Of a stretch of DNA of 64,000 bases, positions 17,208 to 26,157 are shown piece after piece. The notes under the pieces are model-generated. The model was not told the origin of the DNA. It searched no databases and worked only from the letters and a program-made list of their open reading frames with translations. Origin of the DNA: CBDFKB01 sp965248715 (GTDB lineage Bacteria > Pseudomonadota > Alphaproteobacteria > Rhizobiales > Rhizobiaceae); the NCBI GenBank assembly GCA_965248715.1, contig CBDFKB010000007.1, forward strand, positions 934,119 through 998,118, in the 5' to 3' direction. Every line of letters starts with the position of its first letter. The stretch's first letter is position 1. A program made the position numbers and the translations under genes.

Positions 17208-18245
17208 CTAGGCGTTCGGCTCGTCGGGTTCACTCGGCGATTCGAACGGATTTTGTGCGCGGGTTTGCGGTACCCGTGGCCGTGGCGCCTGACGCAAATC
17301 GCTCCGAGTTGCCTCATTGCCAAACATCCCATTCCAGATTTCGCCGATACCTCCAAGCGAACCGATCAGCGAGGTTGCCTCCAATGGCAACATGATAACT
17401 TTCTGGTTGTCGGCACTGGCGATTTGGCCGAGCACCTCAGTGTATTTCTGGGCCACGAAATAGTTGATCGCTGCAGGATTGCCATTGGCGATCGCATCGG
17501 AAACCACGGTGGTTGCCCGGGCTTCCGCCTCCGCCAATCGCTCTCGTGCCTCAGCTTCGCGGAACGCCGCTTCGCGCTCGCCTTCGGCCTCGAGAATTTG
17601 CGACTGCTTTAGCCCTTCTGCCTTCAATATTTCCGACTGCCGCATGCCTTCTGCTTCGAGAATTCGTGCCCTTTTTTCACGCTCGGCCTTCATCTGCCGG
17701 GCCATGGCCTGGACCAGATCCTTCGGTGGGTTGATGTCCTTGATCTCAATGCGGGTGATCTTGATGCCCCATGGCGAAACCGCTTCGTCGACCACGCGCA
17801 GCAACCGGGAATTGATCTCGTCGCGCTTGGACAGCAATTCGTCCAGATCCATCGACCCCATCACGGTCCGGATATTGGTCATGGTCAGGTTGAGGATCGC
17901 GTTTTCCAGGCCGCGCACTTCGTAGGCGGCGCTGGCGGCGTCGAGGACCTGATAGAAATTGACCCCATCTACCTCGATCGTCGCATTGTCGCGGGTAATC
18001 ACTTCCTGGGTGGCAACGTCGAGTACCTGCTCCATCATGTTCAAGCGGGCGCCGATGCGGTCGATGAACGGGATAATGATGTTGAGACCGGGTTTAAGGC
18101 TGCGCACATAGCGGCCGAACCGTTCAACTGTGTAATTGTAACCTTGGGGCACCTGTTTGACCCCGGCGATGATGACCAAGATGACCAGAATCGCGAAGAT
18201 GATGATTACAACCCCAATCGCGCCGACGCCCGTGGCTTCCAACAT
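17208..18245 (-). CDS. SPFH/Band 7 (stomatin-like, QmcA-type) membrane protein
   Basis: The 345-residue protein has one N-terminal TM segment (about 10-30, IGVVIIIFAILVILVII). The SPFH domain follows (YTVERFGRYVRSLKPGL to SPWGIKITRIEIKDINPP), and then an Ala/Glu/Arg-rich coiled coil (about 185-255, repeats of EAEG and ILKAEG). That is the layout of QmcA/stomatin oligomers that form rings at the inner membrane and guard FtsH or organise lipid domains. It is paired with nfeD downstream. The C-terminus is Pro/Arg-rich and poorly conserved. Confidence 0.9.
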   Translation of the reverse strand: MLEATGVGAIGVVIIIFAILVILVIIAGVKQVPQGYNYTVERFGRYVRSLKPGLNIIIPFIDRIGARLNMMEQVLDVATQEVITRDNATIEVDGVNFYQVLDAASAAYEVRGLENAILNLTMTNIRTVMGSMDLDELLSKRDEINSRLLRVVDEAVSPWGIKITRIEIKDINPPKDLVQAMARQMKAEREKRARILEAEGMRQSEILKAEGLKQSQILEAEGEREAAFREAEARERLAEAEARATTVVSDAIANGNPAAINYFVAQKYTEVLGQIASADNQKVIMLPLEATSLIGSLGGIGEIWNGMFGNEATRSDLRQAPRPRVPQTRAQNPFESPSEPDEPNA

Positions 18246-18284
18246 TGATCTCTCCTAATTGCGGTATTTCGCCCAGCGCATCTA

Positions 18285-18586
18285 ATACCAAGGGAATTTA
18301 ATATTAACCCATTTGACCGCCACGATTTTGTTTGCTGACTAGGCGGAGACCGGGCCGTGGTGCGGACCCACCACAAGCGGGCTCTAACGACGTCAGCAAA
18401 CAAAATCGCGCGGCCAAATAGCGTCGATTTTTCAACCCAATGCAACCTCTCCTGGTGGAGCAAACCGGCCCACCGGACACTGTTGCAAAGCTTGCCCGAT
18501 ACCCCGGCATCGCGCTACGCTTCGCGCCTCGCCGGAAGAACCGGTTTGCATCCATCAAATAGGCCAATATTAAGTTCCCTTGGTAT
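18285..18586. repeat. About 302-bp element bounded by inverted repeats, with nested hairpin
   Basis: ATACCAAGGGAATTTAATATT at 18285-18305 recurs inverted at 18566-18586 with one mismatch. Inside the left half a perfect 17-bp inverted repeat (CGATTTTGTTTGCTGAC, 18323-18339 and 18392-18408) flanks a 52-base loop. GCAAACCGG/CCGGTTTGC form another pair further right. There is no credible ORF. It lies between the SPFH gene and hemH and looks like a non-autonomous mobile element or repeated intergenic module. Confidence 0.6.
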
Positions 18587-18679
18587 AATTCGTAACCTTG
18601 CGGTTTATGTAGGGTGTTCAATTGCGCAACGCAATCGGCAACGACCCGCAGGCTTGTTTCGACCAGAACGAATTTTGCT

Positions 18680-19741
18680 CTAGATCCAGCCGGCAAGTTC
18701 GTTGCGAACCATGGCCTCGATCACATCCATGCCGTCGGCGCTGTCGTTCAAACAGGCGATGTGGGAAAATTGCTTGCCGCCATTTATACGAAAGATTTCC
18801 GCCACCTCGCCGGCGATTTCTTCGAGTGTTTCCAAACAGTCGGAGGCAAATCCAGGATTGATCACCGAAATCCGTTTGGTGCCGGACTTGGCAAGGTCGG
18901 CCACTGTTTGGTCGGTGTAAGGTTGCAGCCATTTAGCTGGTCCAAACCGCGACTGAAAACAAGTAATCAACCGATCTTCATCCAGGTTGAGCCGCTCGCG
19001 TAGCAGCCGCGTGGTCTTGTGGCAATGGCAATGATAGAAATCACCCTTTTCGAAATAATCCTTTGGGATGCCGTGATAAGAGGCGATAATCTTTTCCGGT
19101 GGATGGTCGAGTGCGGCCAGATGGTTTTCAACCGATTTGGCAAGCGCTTCGATATAGGCTGGGTGGTCGGGATAGGCCGGCACCACCCTTAACGCCGGCA
19201 TTGCCCGCAGTTTCATCAGGCTTTCGAATACCTTGTCGTTGACGGTCGCGGTGGTGGTGGCGGAATATTGCGGATAGAGCGGAAAGGCGAGAATGCGATT
19301 GCAGCCGCGCGCGACCAAATCATTGATCCGCGTGTCGATCGACGGGTTGCCGTAGCGCATGGCCCAGTCGACAATGATGTGACGATGCCCGGCCAAGCGT
19401 TCGGCGAGCTTGTCGCTTTGCGAACGGGTAATCGTGCGTAGTGGCGATTCGTCCAGTTCCTGGTTCCAGATCGCGCGGTACAGAGCACCCGACTTTTTTG
19501 GACGGGTGTTGAGCACGATGCCGTAAAGGATCGGATACCAGTAAAACCTGGACCACTCAATCACCCGCCGGTCAGATAGGAACTCACGCAGATAGCGTCG
19601 CATCGATGGTGTGTCGTGACCGTCTGGAGTGCCGAGATTGATCAACAGCACACCGATTTTGCCATAGGCGATATTGCGATGGCCTTCAGGCAATTGTATC
19701 GGTTCGCCGGCAAGAAGTGTTGAGGCAGGCTTTTTCATCAT
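18680..19741 (-). CDS. hemH: Ferrochelatase
   Basis: It inserts Fe2+ into protoporphyrin IX, the last step of protoheme synthesis. From the start at 19741 (MMKKPAST) the protein has about 353 residues. Family marks are GVLLINLGTPD, YWYPILYG, ILAFPLYPQYSATT, the catalytic His region ASYHGIPKDYF, FQSRFGPAKWLQP and the C-terminal NPGFASDCLETLEEI. It follows the TRAP large permease by a short gap on the same strand but is functionally separate. No iron-responsive site is evident. Confidence 0.93.
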   Translation of the reverse strand: MMKKPASTLLAGEPIQLPEGHRNIAYGKIGVLLINLGTPDGHDTPSMRRYLREFLSDRRVIEWSRFYWYPILYGIVLNTRPKKSGALYRAIWNQELDESPLRTITRSQSDKLAERLAGHRHIIVDWAMRYGNPSIDTRINDLVARGCNRILAFPLYPQYSATTTATVNDKVFESLMKLRAMPALRVVPAYPDHPAYIEALAKSVENHLAALDHPPEKIIASYHGIPKDYFEKGDFYHCHCHKTTRLLRERLNLDEDRLITCFQSRFGPAKWLQPYTDQTVADLAKSGTKRISVINPGFASDCLETLEEIAGEVAEIFRINGGKQFSHIACLNDSADGMDVIEAMVRNELAGWI

Positions 19742-19828
19742 GCAGCTCGTGTCGCGGTGCATTGCGGCATTGATTGCCGGTGCGCCCGATCAACGGATCG
19801 GCAGGCCAGTTGCAACGAGCAATCCGCG

Positions 19829-21934
19829 CTAATTTTGCGGCAACAACTCCGGCAGGAATGTGGTGATTTGCGGGAAGAACCACAAGATCGTCAGCGCGAT
19901 CACCTGTATTACCACAAACGGCGCCACGCCCTTGTAGATGTCGAGCGTGGTGACACTGGGCGGCGCCACGCCGCGCAGATAAAACAGCGCAAAACCGAAC
20001 GGCGGGGTGATGAATGAAGTCTGCAAATTGACCGCGATCAGGATGGTGATCCATGCCGGTGGCATGAGGTTCGGGTCGGCGGCATAAATGACCGGGCCGA
20101 CAATCGGGATCACAATGAAAATGATTTCGATGAAGTCGAGCACGAAACCGAGCAGGAACAGCACCGCCATCACCACTAGCAGTAAGACCCGCGGGTCATC
20201 GAACGAGCGCAGGAATTCCTGAATATAATGCTCGCCGCCAAACGAGCGGATGGTCAGGCTGAGGATCAGTGAACCGATCAGGATCACGAACACCATCGAC
20301 GTCACCTTGGTGGTTTCTTGAACCACCGCCTTCATGATGCCGTCGCGGATCAAGATCCAGCAAGCATAAAGCAGCCCGAATACCGCCACATGGTAGGCGA
20401 CCAGTGTAACCCAGATCGCGATCTGGTCAGCAAAGCCAATTTCTTGCACGGTCAAACGCAGGTCGAAATTGCCCCTGGCCAGCAGCATGATAATAACCGC
20501 GATCGAGGCCCAGATGATGATCTTGCTTTTTTCGCCGGTATCGCGCTGGCGCCTGGCTGCCGCCAACATGACCGCGCCGGCGGCACCAAGTGCGGCAGCG
20601 GCTGTGGGGTTAGTGACCCCGCCGAGGATCGATCCCAGCACCGCTACGATCAAGATCACCGGCGGCGATACTACCCTGATCGATTCCACTTCCAGCAGTC
20701 GCGGTAATGCACTGCGTAGACCGTAAACGATCAAAGCGCCCGGGATTAGGAAATAGAGGAAGCGGGTTCCGCCACTTGCATCGCCGGCCACGAACAGTGC
20801 ATCGATTATGAACAGCAGGGCCACGCCGGTGATCCCGATCAACAAAGGTCGGCGCTCGTGGTGTGGGCGCAGCGCCAGCGCAAGCAGGATCAAGAACCCG
20901 GTCAACACGACCATCGACATCACGCCATGGGATATCGCGCCGTAGGTGGTGATTTCGCCGACGGTCTGCGAACCGACAATTCCGGCCATCGACAACAGCA
21001 CCCAACCAACGAGCAGAACCAATGCCGGGCAGACCACCGCACCGGCCATCAGCCACATATTGCCACGATAGTACGACCGCAAATTGTAATGCTCATCATC
21101 GACCAACTCGACCGGCGGCGCATCTTGTGGTCGCAACAGCGCGAAACCGAATGCGTAGGCGGCATACAGCAGGGAAAGCACCAACCCTGGAATGAAGGCC
21201 GCCTTGAACAAGGTGCCGGTCGACAATACCGCCGGTTCGCCGAGCATTTCCAAAACCGTGATGCCAAGTTCCTTGGCGCGGGATTCTTGGCCAATCGCAT
21301 ACATGTCGCCGACGATTGAGCCAAGCAACACGATAACGATGGAAGGCGGGATGATCTGACCAAGGGTGCCCGAAGTGGCGATGACGCCGGTCGCCAGCGC
21401 CTTGGAATAACCGTATCGCAGCATGGTCGGCAGCGAGATCAAACCCATGGTAACCACGGTCGCGCCAACGATGCCGGTGGAGGCGGCAAGCAGGGTTCCA
21501 ACCATAACCACCGCGATCGCCAGACCGCCGGGTAACGTACCGAACAGCCTGGCCATGGTGGTCAGCAAATCTTCAGCGATATTGGAACGTTCTAGCGCTA
21601 TGCCCATCAGCACGAACAGGGGCACCGCTAGCAGGGTTTCCACATTGCCGCCAAAGGCCCGGGAAAACACCCCCTGGGCCCAGGTAGACAAGGTGGATAA
21701 CATGGCATGTTCCCAGCCCTTGGCCAGCACTGGGACTTTCTCAATTTCGCCATTGTATTGCTCAAAAACATAAAGCAGGCCGTTTTCGCTCAATACAGCG
21801 ATGATGAAGAAACTGATAAATGCGGCACCGGAGATCGCAAACCCGACCGGATAGCCAGACAGGATACTGCTGAACAGACAAATGACGACGATGATCAGCG
21901 AGAGTTCTACACCGGACAGGCCAAACAGCATCAA
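19829..21934 (-). CDS. dctM: TRAP transporter large permease, oversized (701 aa)
   Basis: This is the ion-coupled translocation subunit of a tripartite ATP-independent periplasmic transporter. The first about 280 residues (PVLAKGWEHAMLST, GATVVTMGLISLPTMLRYGY, TSGTLGQIIPPSIV) and the last 200 (FLLGFVLDFIEIIFIVIPI, QTSFITPPFGFALFYLRG) match DctM. A middle block of about 220 residues adds several TM helices that the usual 430-residue DctM lacks. A homologous extended form is known among TRAP families of the mannitol/chloroaromatic-type annotation. The substrate cannot be read directly. Confidence 0.88.
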   Translation of the reverse strand: MMLFGLSGVELSLIIVVICLFSSILSGYPVGFAISGAAFISFFIIAVLSENGLLYVFEQYNGEIEKVPVLAKGWEHAMLSTLSTWAQGVFSRAFGGNVETLLAVPLFVLMGIALERSNIAEDLLTTMARLFGTLPGGLAIAVVMVGTLLAASTGIVGATVVTMGLISLPTMLRYGYSKALATGVIATSGTLGQIIPPSIVIVLLGSIVGDMYAIGQESRAKELGITVLEMLGEPAVLSTGTLFKAAFIPGLVLSLLYAAYAFGFALLRPQDAPPVELVDDEHYNLRSYYRGNMWLMAGAVVCPALVLLVGWVLLSMAGIVGSQTVGEITTYGAISHGVMSMVVLTGFLILLALALRPHHERRPLLIGITGVALLFIIDALFVAGDASGGTRFLYFLIPGALIVYGLRSALPRLLEVESIRVVSPPVILIVAVLGSILGGVTNPTAAAALGAAGAVMLAAARRQRDTGEKSKIIIWASIAVIIMLLARGNFDLRLTVQEIGFADQIAIWVTLVAYHVAVFGLLYACWILIRDGIMKAVVQETTKVTSMVFVILIGSLILSLTIRSFGGEHYIQEFLRSFDDPRVLLLVVMAVLFLLGFVLDFIEIIFIVIPIVGPVIYAADPNLMPPAWITILIAVNLQTSFITPPFGFALFYLRGVAPPSVTTLDIYKGVAPFVVIQVIALTILWFFPQITTFLPELLPQN

Positions 21935-22029
21935 AATTCCCCGTGTTTGGAGGCGTTAGCGCCATTTTCGACCAAATGAAACCATTTGGAGCGTTCACGA
22001 TTATTGTTGTGGGTTGTTTGGTTCATGAA

Positions 22030-22899
22030 TCAGCCGACCGGATGAGGTTCGCTTTGGCTTTTGTCGTCGAGCGAATAATGGGACGGAAATTCCCTGTTTC
22101 GCTCCAGCAATGCCAAAACATTTCTGAGCAGGAACGATACGGCGACAATGAACAACAGACCGGCAAACACCAAGATTAGCACCTTAAACGTCCATACCCA
22201 GCTAAATTCCGCGGTGCCGGAGGCCTCCAAGCGCAGCGAGCGCCATTTTGCCTTGTCGGACCACATGTTCATCGGCCGCTGCGCGAACATGGAATTTGCC
22301 GCGATCGGCCAGGCGAACCACCACAACAATATAGAAGAGGGAAACAGAAAAATCAGCGTGCCAATCAGGTCGATCCATTTTTTGGCGCGGTATTTGGCGA
22401 CGCTGTAAAACAGATCAACCCGCACATGGCCGCCTTCGATAAAAGTGTAGCCGGAAGCGACCGCGATTAGGATCGCGTTATAGAATTTCAATTGCCCCGA
22501 CAACCATTGCAATTCATTTGATGTCATGACCAAGCCGAGCGGTGCGAATATCAGTTCATTGCCACGGAACACTTGGCCCATGGCAATGATCAGCACCTGC
22601 TGCAGCATCATGATGATCGCAAACCAGGCGGCAATCTTTCCAACCGTGCCGTTGAACCGCTCAAGAGCCAGCACGATCCCTTCCAGGAACCGGTGGCTGT
22701 AGATTCCAGCAACCAGCACCACCACGATTGTCGCCAGCAAAATGAAAAAGAATTCTCGCGACATGCCTGCCAACAGCAAGATGTCCATCTTTTCTTTGAG
22801 GGTTTCCAATTGGACCCACTGGTAGATGCGCAGAGGCAACAGCACCAGGTCCACGAAACCCATCAGGATACCGGTGGTCAATTGCATAAGGAATTCCAT
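22030..22899 (-). CDS. dctQ: TRAP transporter small permease, long form
   Basis: I choose ATG 22899 because a strong AGGAAGGAA site precedes it; the longer frame from 22941 has none. The 289-residue protein has about six hydrophobic segments where a normal DctQ has four in 160-190 residues. The central part (GYTFIEGGHVRVDLFYSV, then SSILLWWFAWPIA) is the DctQ signature. It lies between the binding-protein gene and the large permease in the usual P-Q-M order. The extra length parallels the oversized DctM. Confidence 0.85.
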   Translation of the reverse strand: MEFLMQLTTGILMGFVDLVLLPLRIYQWVQLETLKEKMDILLLAGMSREFFFILLATIVVVLVAGIYSHRFLEGIVLALERFNGTVGKIAAWFAIIMMLQQVLIIAMGQVFRGNELIFAPLGLVMTSNELQWLSGQLKFYNAILIAVASGYTFIEGGHVRVDLFYSVAKYRAKKWIDLIGTLIFLFPSSILLWWFAWPIAANSMFAQRPMNMWSDKAKWRSLRLEASGTAEFSWVWTFKVLILVFAGLLFIVAVSFLLRNVLALLERNREFPSHYSLDDKSQSEPHPVG

Positions 22900-23066
22900 A
22901 CGGTTCCTTCCTGGCATTTCAAGGAGCTGGTCCGAACCCATCCGCGTTCAATCAGCCGCGCTCAACGGCGCTTGCCCTGCGGAGAAACCGGCTTGCGCCA
23001 TCCACTCCCCTTTGGAGTATGGCTGCCCCTGCGGCTGGTACTTAGCCGCAATTAGCCCCAAACCAA

Positions 23067-23086
23067 GCCGGGCCCGAAGGCCCGGC
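23067..23086. terminator. GC-rich stem-loop between TRAP binding protein and permease genes
   Basis: GCCGGGCC, a four-base loop and GGCCCGGC form an 8-bp perfect stem. It lies 28 bases past the stop of the binding-protein gene and has no strong U-tract on the minus strand. Such hairpins commonly stabilise the binding-protein message and reduce readthrough to the permeases. Confidence 0.55.
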
Positions 23087-23113
23087 CGGACTTTGTATCA
23101 CAATCAGGTTGGG

Positions 23114-24202
23114 TCAGCTACCCAGTACGCGGGTGCGTTGGCGGGTATAGGCACCGGCCGACAGGCTGTCCCATGAAGCTGATTTCTTCATGGAATCTTG
23201 CACGGAATCATGGACCTTTTTAAACAGCGGGTCGCCCATGCTTTCTTCCATGACCTGGGCTGAAGCAGAACCGAATGCATCCCAAACACTGTCCGGGAAT
23301 TCCAGGGTTTTCACGCCGCCCGCTTTCAGCCTTTCCAACGCCTCTGAGTTGTTGGCGAGGTATTGGTGCAGGTTCCACAAATTGGCTTCCCCAGCGGAAA
23401 TTTCGATTATTTTCTGGTGCTGAGCGCTCAGTGAATTCCACCGCTCGGCATTGGTGGCAAGCGCCAGGCCGGCGCCAGGCTCATGAAATCCGGAAGTGTA
23501 ATAGATCTTGGTGATTTCCTGGAAGCCGGCTTTTTCATCCGCCCACGGACCGATCCATTCGGTACCGTCGATCTGGCCAGATGCTAGGGCCTGATAGATT
23601 TCCGATCCCGGAAGGGTTTGTACCGAAGCGCCGAGCTTGCCAAGCGCCTTGCCACCCAAGCCGGGCATGCGGAATTTCAAGCCGTTCAAATCTTCGGCGG
23701 AATTGATTTCTTTGTTGAACCAACCGCCGGCTTGGGGACCGGTGTTGCCACAGAGCCAGGTAACCAGGCCAAATTCTTCACCGAGCTCTAGGTGCAGATC
23801 GTGGCCACCCATATGGTAGTACCAATTGTGTAATTCATTCGGGGTCATGCCAAACGGCACTGCGGTGAAGAAACCAAATGCCGGGTGCTGACCGACATAA
23901 TAATAGTCAGCGGCGTGGTACATGTCCGCCTGGCCCGAAGTCACGGCGTCGAATACCGCCGGCAGACCGGAAACCAATTCGCCCGAAGCTTTCACGTCGA
24001 TGGTAAGGGTTCCACCTGACATCGCATTAACCGAATCGGCCAAACGTTGGGCGGCATCAAAAACGCCAGCAAGGCCCCTGCCCCAGGCGGTAACCATGGT
24101 AAGCTGCTCGCGGCCCTGCGACAGCGCCGGTGTGGCGAGCGCGGTAGCGGTTGCAGCAGCGCCACCAAGGCCTGCCTTCTTGATAAATGAACGACGGTCC
24201 AT
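23114..24202 (-). CDS. dctP: TRAP transporter substrate-binding protein, Tat-exported
   Basis: This is the periplasmic receptor of the TRAP system (362 aa). The N-terminus is a twin-arginine signal (DRRSFIKKAG, then an Ala-rich core ending in PALSQG). The DctP fold shows SGGTLTIDVKASGELV, QADMYHAADYYYVGQHPAFGFF and KFRMPGLGGKALGKLGAS with the conserved Arg that clamps a substrate carboxylate. The GSEIYQALASGQIDGTEWIGP segment (written here in part: YQALASGQIDGTEW) is typical of the TakP-like/oxo-acid group. A small organic acid is therefore likely, but which one is unknown. Confidence 0.9.
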   Translation of the reverse strand: MDRRSFIKKAGLGGAAATATALATPALSQGREQLTMVTAWGRGLAGVFDAAQRLADSVNAMSGGTLTIDVKASGELVSGLPAVFDAVTSGQADMYHAADYYYVGQHPAFGFFTAVPFGMTPNELHNWYYHMGGHDLHLELGEEFGLVTWLCGNTGPQAGGWFNKEINSAEDLNGLKFRMPGLGGKALGKLGASVQTLPGSEIYQALASGQIDGTEWIGPWADEKAGFQEITKIYYTSGFHEPGAGLALATNAERWNSLSAQHQKIIEISAGEANLWNLHQYLANNSEALERLKAGGVKTLEFPDSVWDAFGSASAQVMEESMGDPLFKKVHDSVQDSMKKSASWDSLSAGAYTRQRTRVLGS

Positions 24203-24388
24203 AAGAATTCCTCCGTATTGTTGTTACCGGCCAGTGCCGGATCGGGTCTAGGGCGCCGGCATGACCCGGCGATAGCGTTCCCGGCGGCAATACACGACAA
24301 TTCGCCGGATTCCGCAAGAGGGCAAGCCTGTAACAGCCAAGACAAACACGACCATTTCGCCAAAATTGCTGAAATCATGAATTTCGGC

Positions 24389-25300
24389 TCAAGATTCGCT
24401 GGTAAATTCATTGTGTTTGTACCAATCGGCGACGAAATCGACGAATGTCCGCACCTTAGCCGGCACATGGCGGCGATGCGGATAGACAACATACAGGCCA
24501 CGAATGTCGGGTACGTGATTTGCCAGTAATTCGATCAGGCGACCTTCTCGCAATTCGTTTTCGATCGAGAACTTTGGTAGATAGGCAAAACCGAGACCAG
24601 CCAGTGCTGCGGCGCGCACTACCGCCGGACTGTTTGCCTTGATCGAGCCGGAAACCGCCACCGCGTATTCCTTGCCGGATTGGTCTACAAACGGCCAACT
24701 GGCCTTACTGGCCAAATTGGTATCGACGATGCAGGGTTTATTGGCCAGGTCGGACGGTTTTTGCGGTTGGCCAAACGCAGCCAAGGTTTCCGGCGCGGCA
24801 CACACCACGAGTTTGATGTCGGCAAGGCGCCGCGCGATCAGGCTGGAATCCGGCAGGCTAAACGAGCGGATTGCAATGTCGAAGCCTTCCTCGACCAAAT
24901 CGACCACCCGATCATCAAGATCGATATCGAGGGAAAGCCCGGGATATTTCTGGGCAAATCTCGTCAGCGGCAGCTCCATCCGGCTTTCGCTCAAGGCCTG
25001 CGGCGCGGAAATGCGCAACTGGCCGGTCAATTCGCTGCCGGTGTCTCGCACCTGGTCGTGCAATTCCTCCAACTGTGAGAGGATTTCCTGGCCGGTGCGA
25101 CAATATAACCGGCCGGCCTCGGTTAGCGACAATTGCCGGGTCGTGCGATTGAGTAGCAGGGTGCCTAGATCGTCTTCCAGTTCGCGGATCAATTTCGACA
25201 ACAGCGCCTTAGAGCGGCCAAGTTCGCGCGCGGCGGCGGAAAACCCTTGCGCATCGGCTACCGCGATAAACGCCTGTAGGCGGGTAAAGGCGTCACTCAT
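24389..25300 (-). CDS. LysR-family transcriptional regulator
   Basis: The protein has about 303 residues. A winged helix-turn-helix occupies residues 3-60 (AFIAVADAQGFSAAARELGRS is given here in part: VADAQGFSAAAREL). The LysR substrate-binding domain starts at about 90 (LTGQLRISAPQALSE). It is closest in style to the DsdC/CrgA-like group whose members often act alone. It lies 59 bp after the creatininase-like gene on the same strand and before the TRAP genes, so either set could be its target. No operator is obvious. Confidence 0.9.
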   Translation of the reverse strand: MSDAFTRLQAFIAVADAQGFSAAARELGRSKALLSKLIRELEDDLGTLLLNRTTRQLSLTEAGRLYCRTGQEILSQLEELHDQVRDTGSELTGQLRISAPQALSESRMELPLTRFAQKYPGLSLDIDLDDRVVDLVEEGFDIAIRSFSLPDSSLIARRLADIKLVVCAAPETLAAFGQPQKPSDLANKPCIVDTNLASKASWPFVDQSGKEYAVAVSGSIKANSPAVVRAAALAGLGFAYLPKFSIENELREGRLIELLANHVPDIRGLYVVYPHRRHVPAKVRTFVDFVADWYKHNEFTSES

Positions 25301-25362
25301 CATCTACTCCGTCGGCATCGACTGTACCGAAAAGGCAATATTTTGCTCATACGCATGACCGG

Positions 25363-26157
25363 TCAAGACAATTGATCGACATCAAAGCGATCGATGTCGC
25401 GCAGTAATTCGATATACCCTCGTGCCGCATTATCAATCAGCATGCGGCCGGTTCTGGGATCGCCTGCGGCGGCATCGCCAACCGCGCCAACCGGATTAAG
25501 GTCACCGATCTTCCAGCCGAAGCCATGAGCACCATAGGCACGCAAGTGCTTAAATTGACTGGCGAACCGTGCCTGCGCCGAGGAGAATTCCTCGGCCTTG
25601 TCCATCGCCACTTTGTCCGACGCTAACGCCAACATTACCGAAGTTTCGATCGCACCGCCATGAATGCCGAGCGCCCGTTCGTCGTTATCGATCAGCGCCG
25701 GTGGAACCGCGAATCTAGTCCAGCTCGAGGCCACGCACAGCATGTCACGTTTTATCCGCAATTCCTGGGAGACGATCGCCATCAGCGGGGAATTACCGCC
25801 ATGGGCATTGAGAAATACCAACTTCTTAATACCGGCATCGGCGAGGTGTTCGCCGATACCGATCCAGCGATCAATCGCCTGGTGCCACCCAAGGCTCACA
25901 GTCGATGGAAAATCGCTATGTTCCGGCGAATAACCAAACGGCTCTACCGGCATGAACGTCACCGGCAATTCGTCAGCCAATTGCCTGATCACTGCCTCGG
26001 CAATTCCTTCGGCGATAATCGTGTCGGTGTCGGGCGGCAGGTGCGGACCGTGCTGTTCGGTGGCGCCGAGCGGCAGCACTGCAATCCACGCGCTGGTATC
26101 GGCACCAGCGATGGTTTCCGCGGACATATTAGCCCATTTGCGCTCCGGCAGCATCAC
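25363..26157 (-). CDS. Creatininase-family amidohydrolase
   Basis: Creatininase-family enzymes are metal-dependent cyclic amidohydrolases. The 264-residue protein keeps the metal-site motifs LPLGATEQHGPHLPPDTD (Glu, His, Asp ligands), FLNAHGGNSP, and the downstream GIHGGAIETS with the conserved His and Glu. The length is normal. The start overlaps the stop of the deaminase-like gene by four bases (ATGA), so the two are translationally coupled. Together with that deaminase it suggests breakdown of a nitrogen heterocycle; the family also includes MftE-type peptidases, so the substrate remains open. Confidence 0.88.
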   Translation of the reverse strand: MMLPERKWANMSAETIAGADTSAWIAVLPLGATEQHGPHLPPDTDTIIAEGIAEAVIRQLADELPVTFMPVEPFGYSPEHSDFPSTVSLGWHQAIDRWIGIGEHLADAGIKKLVFLNAHGGNSPLMAIVSQELRIKRDMLCVASSWTRFAVPPALIDNDERALGIHGGAIETSVMLALASDKVAMDKAEEFSSAQARFASQFKHLRAYGAHGFGWKIGDLNPVGAVGDAAAGDPRTGRMLIDNAARGYIELLRDIDRFDVDQLS

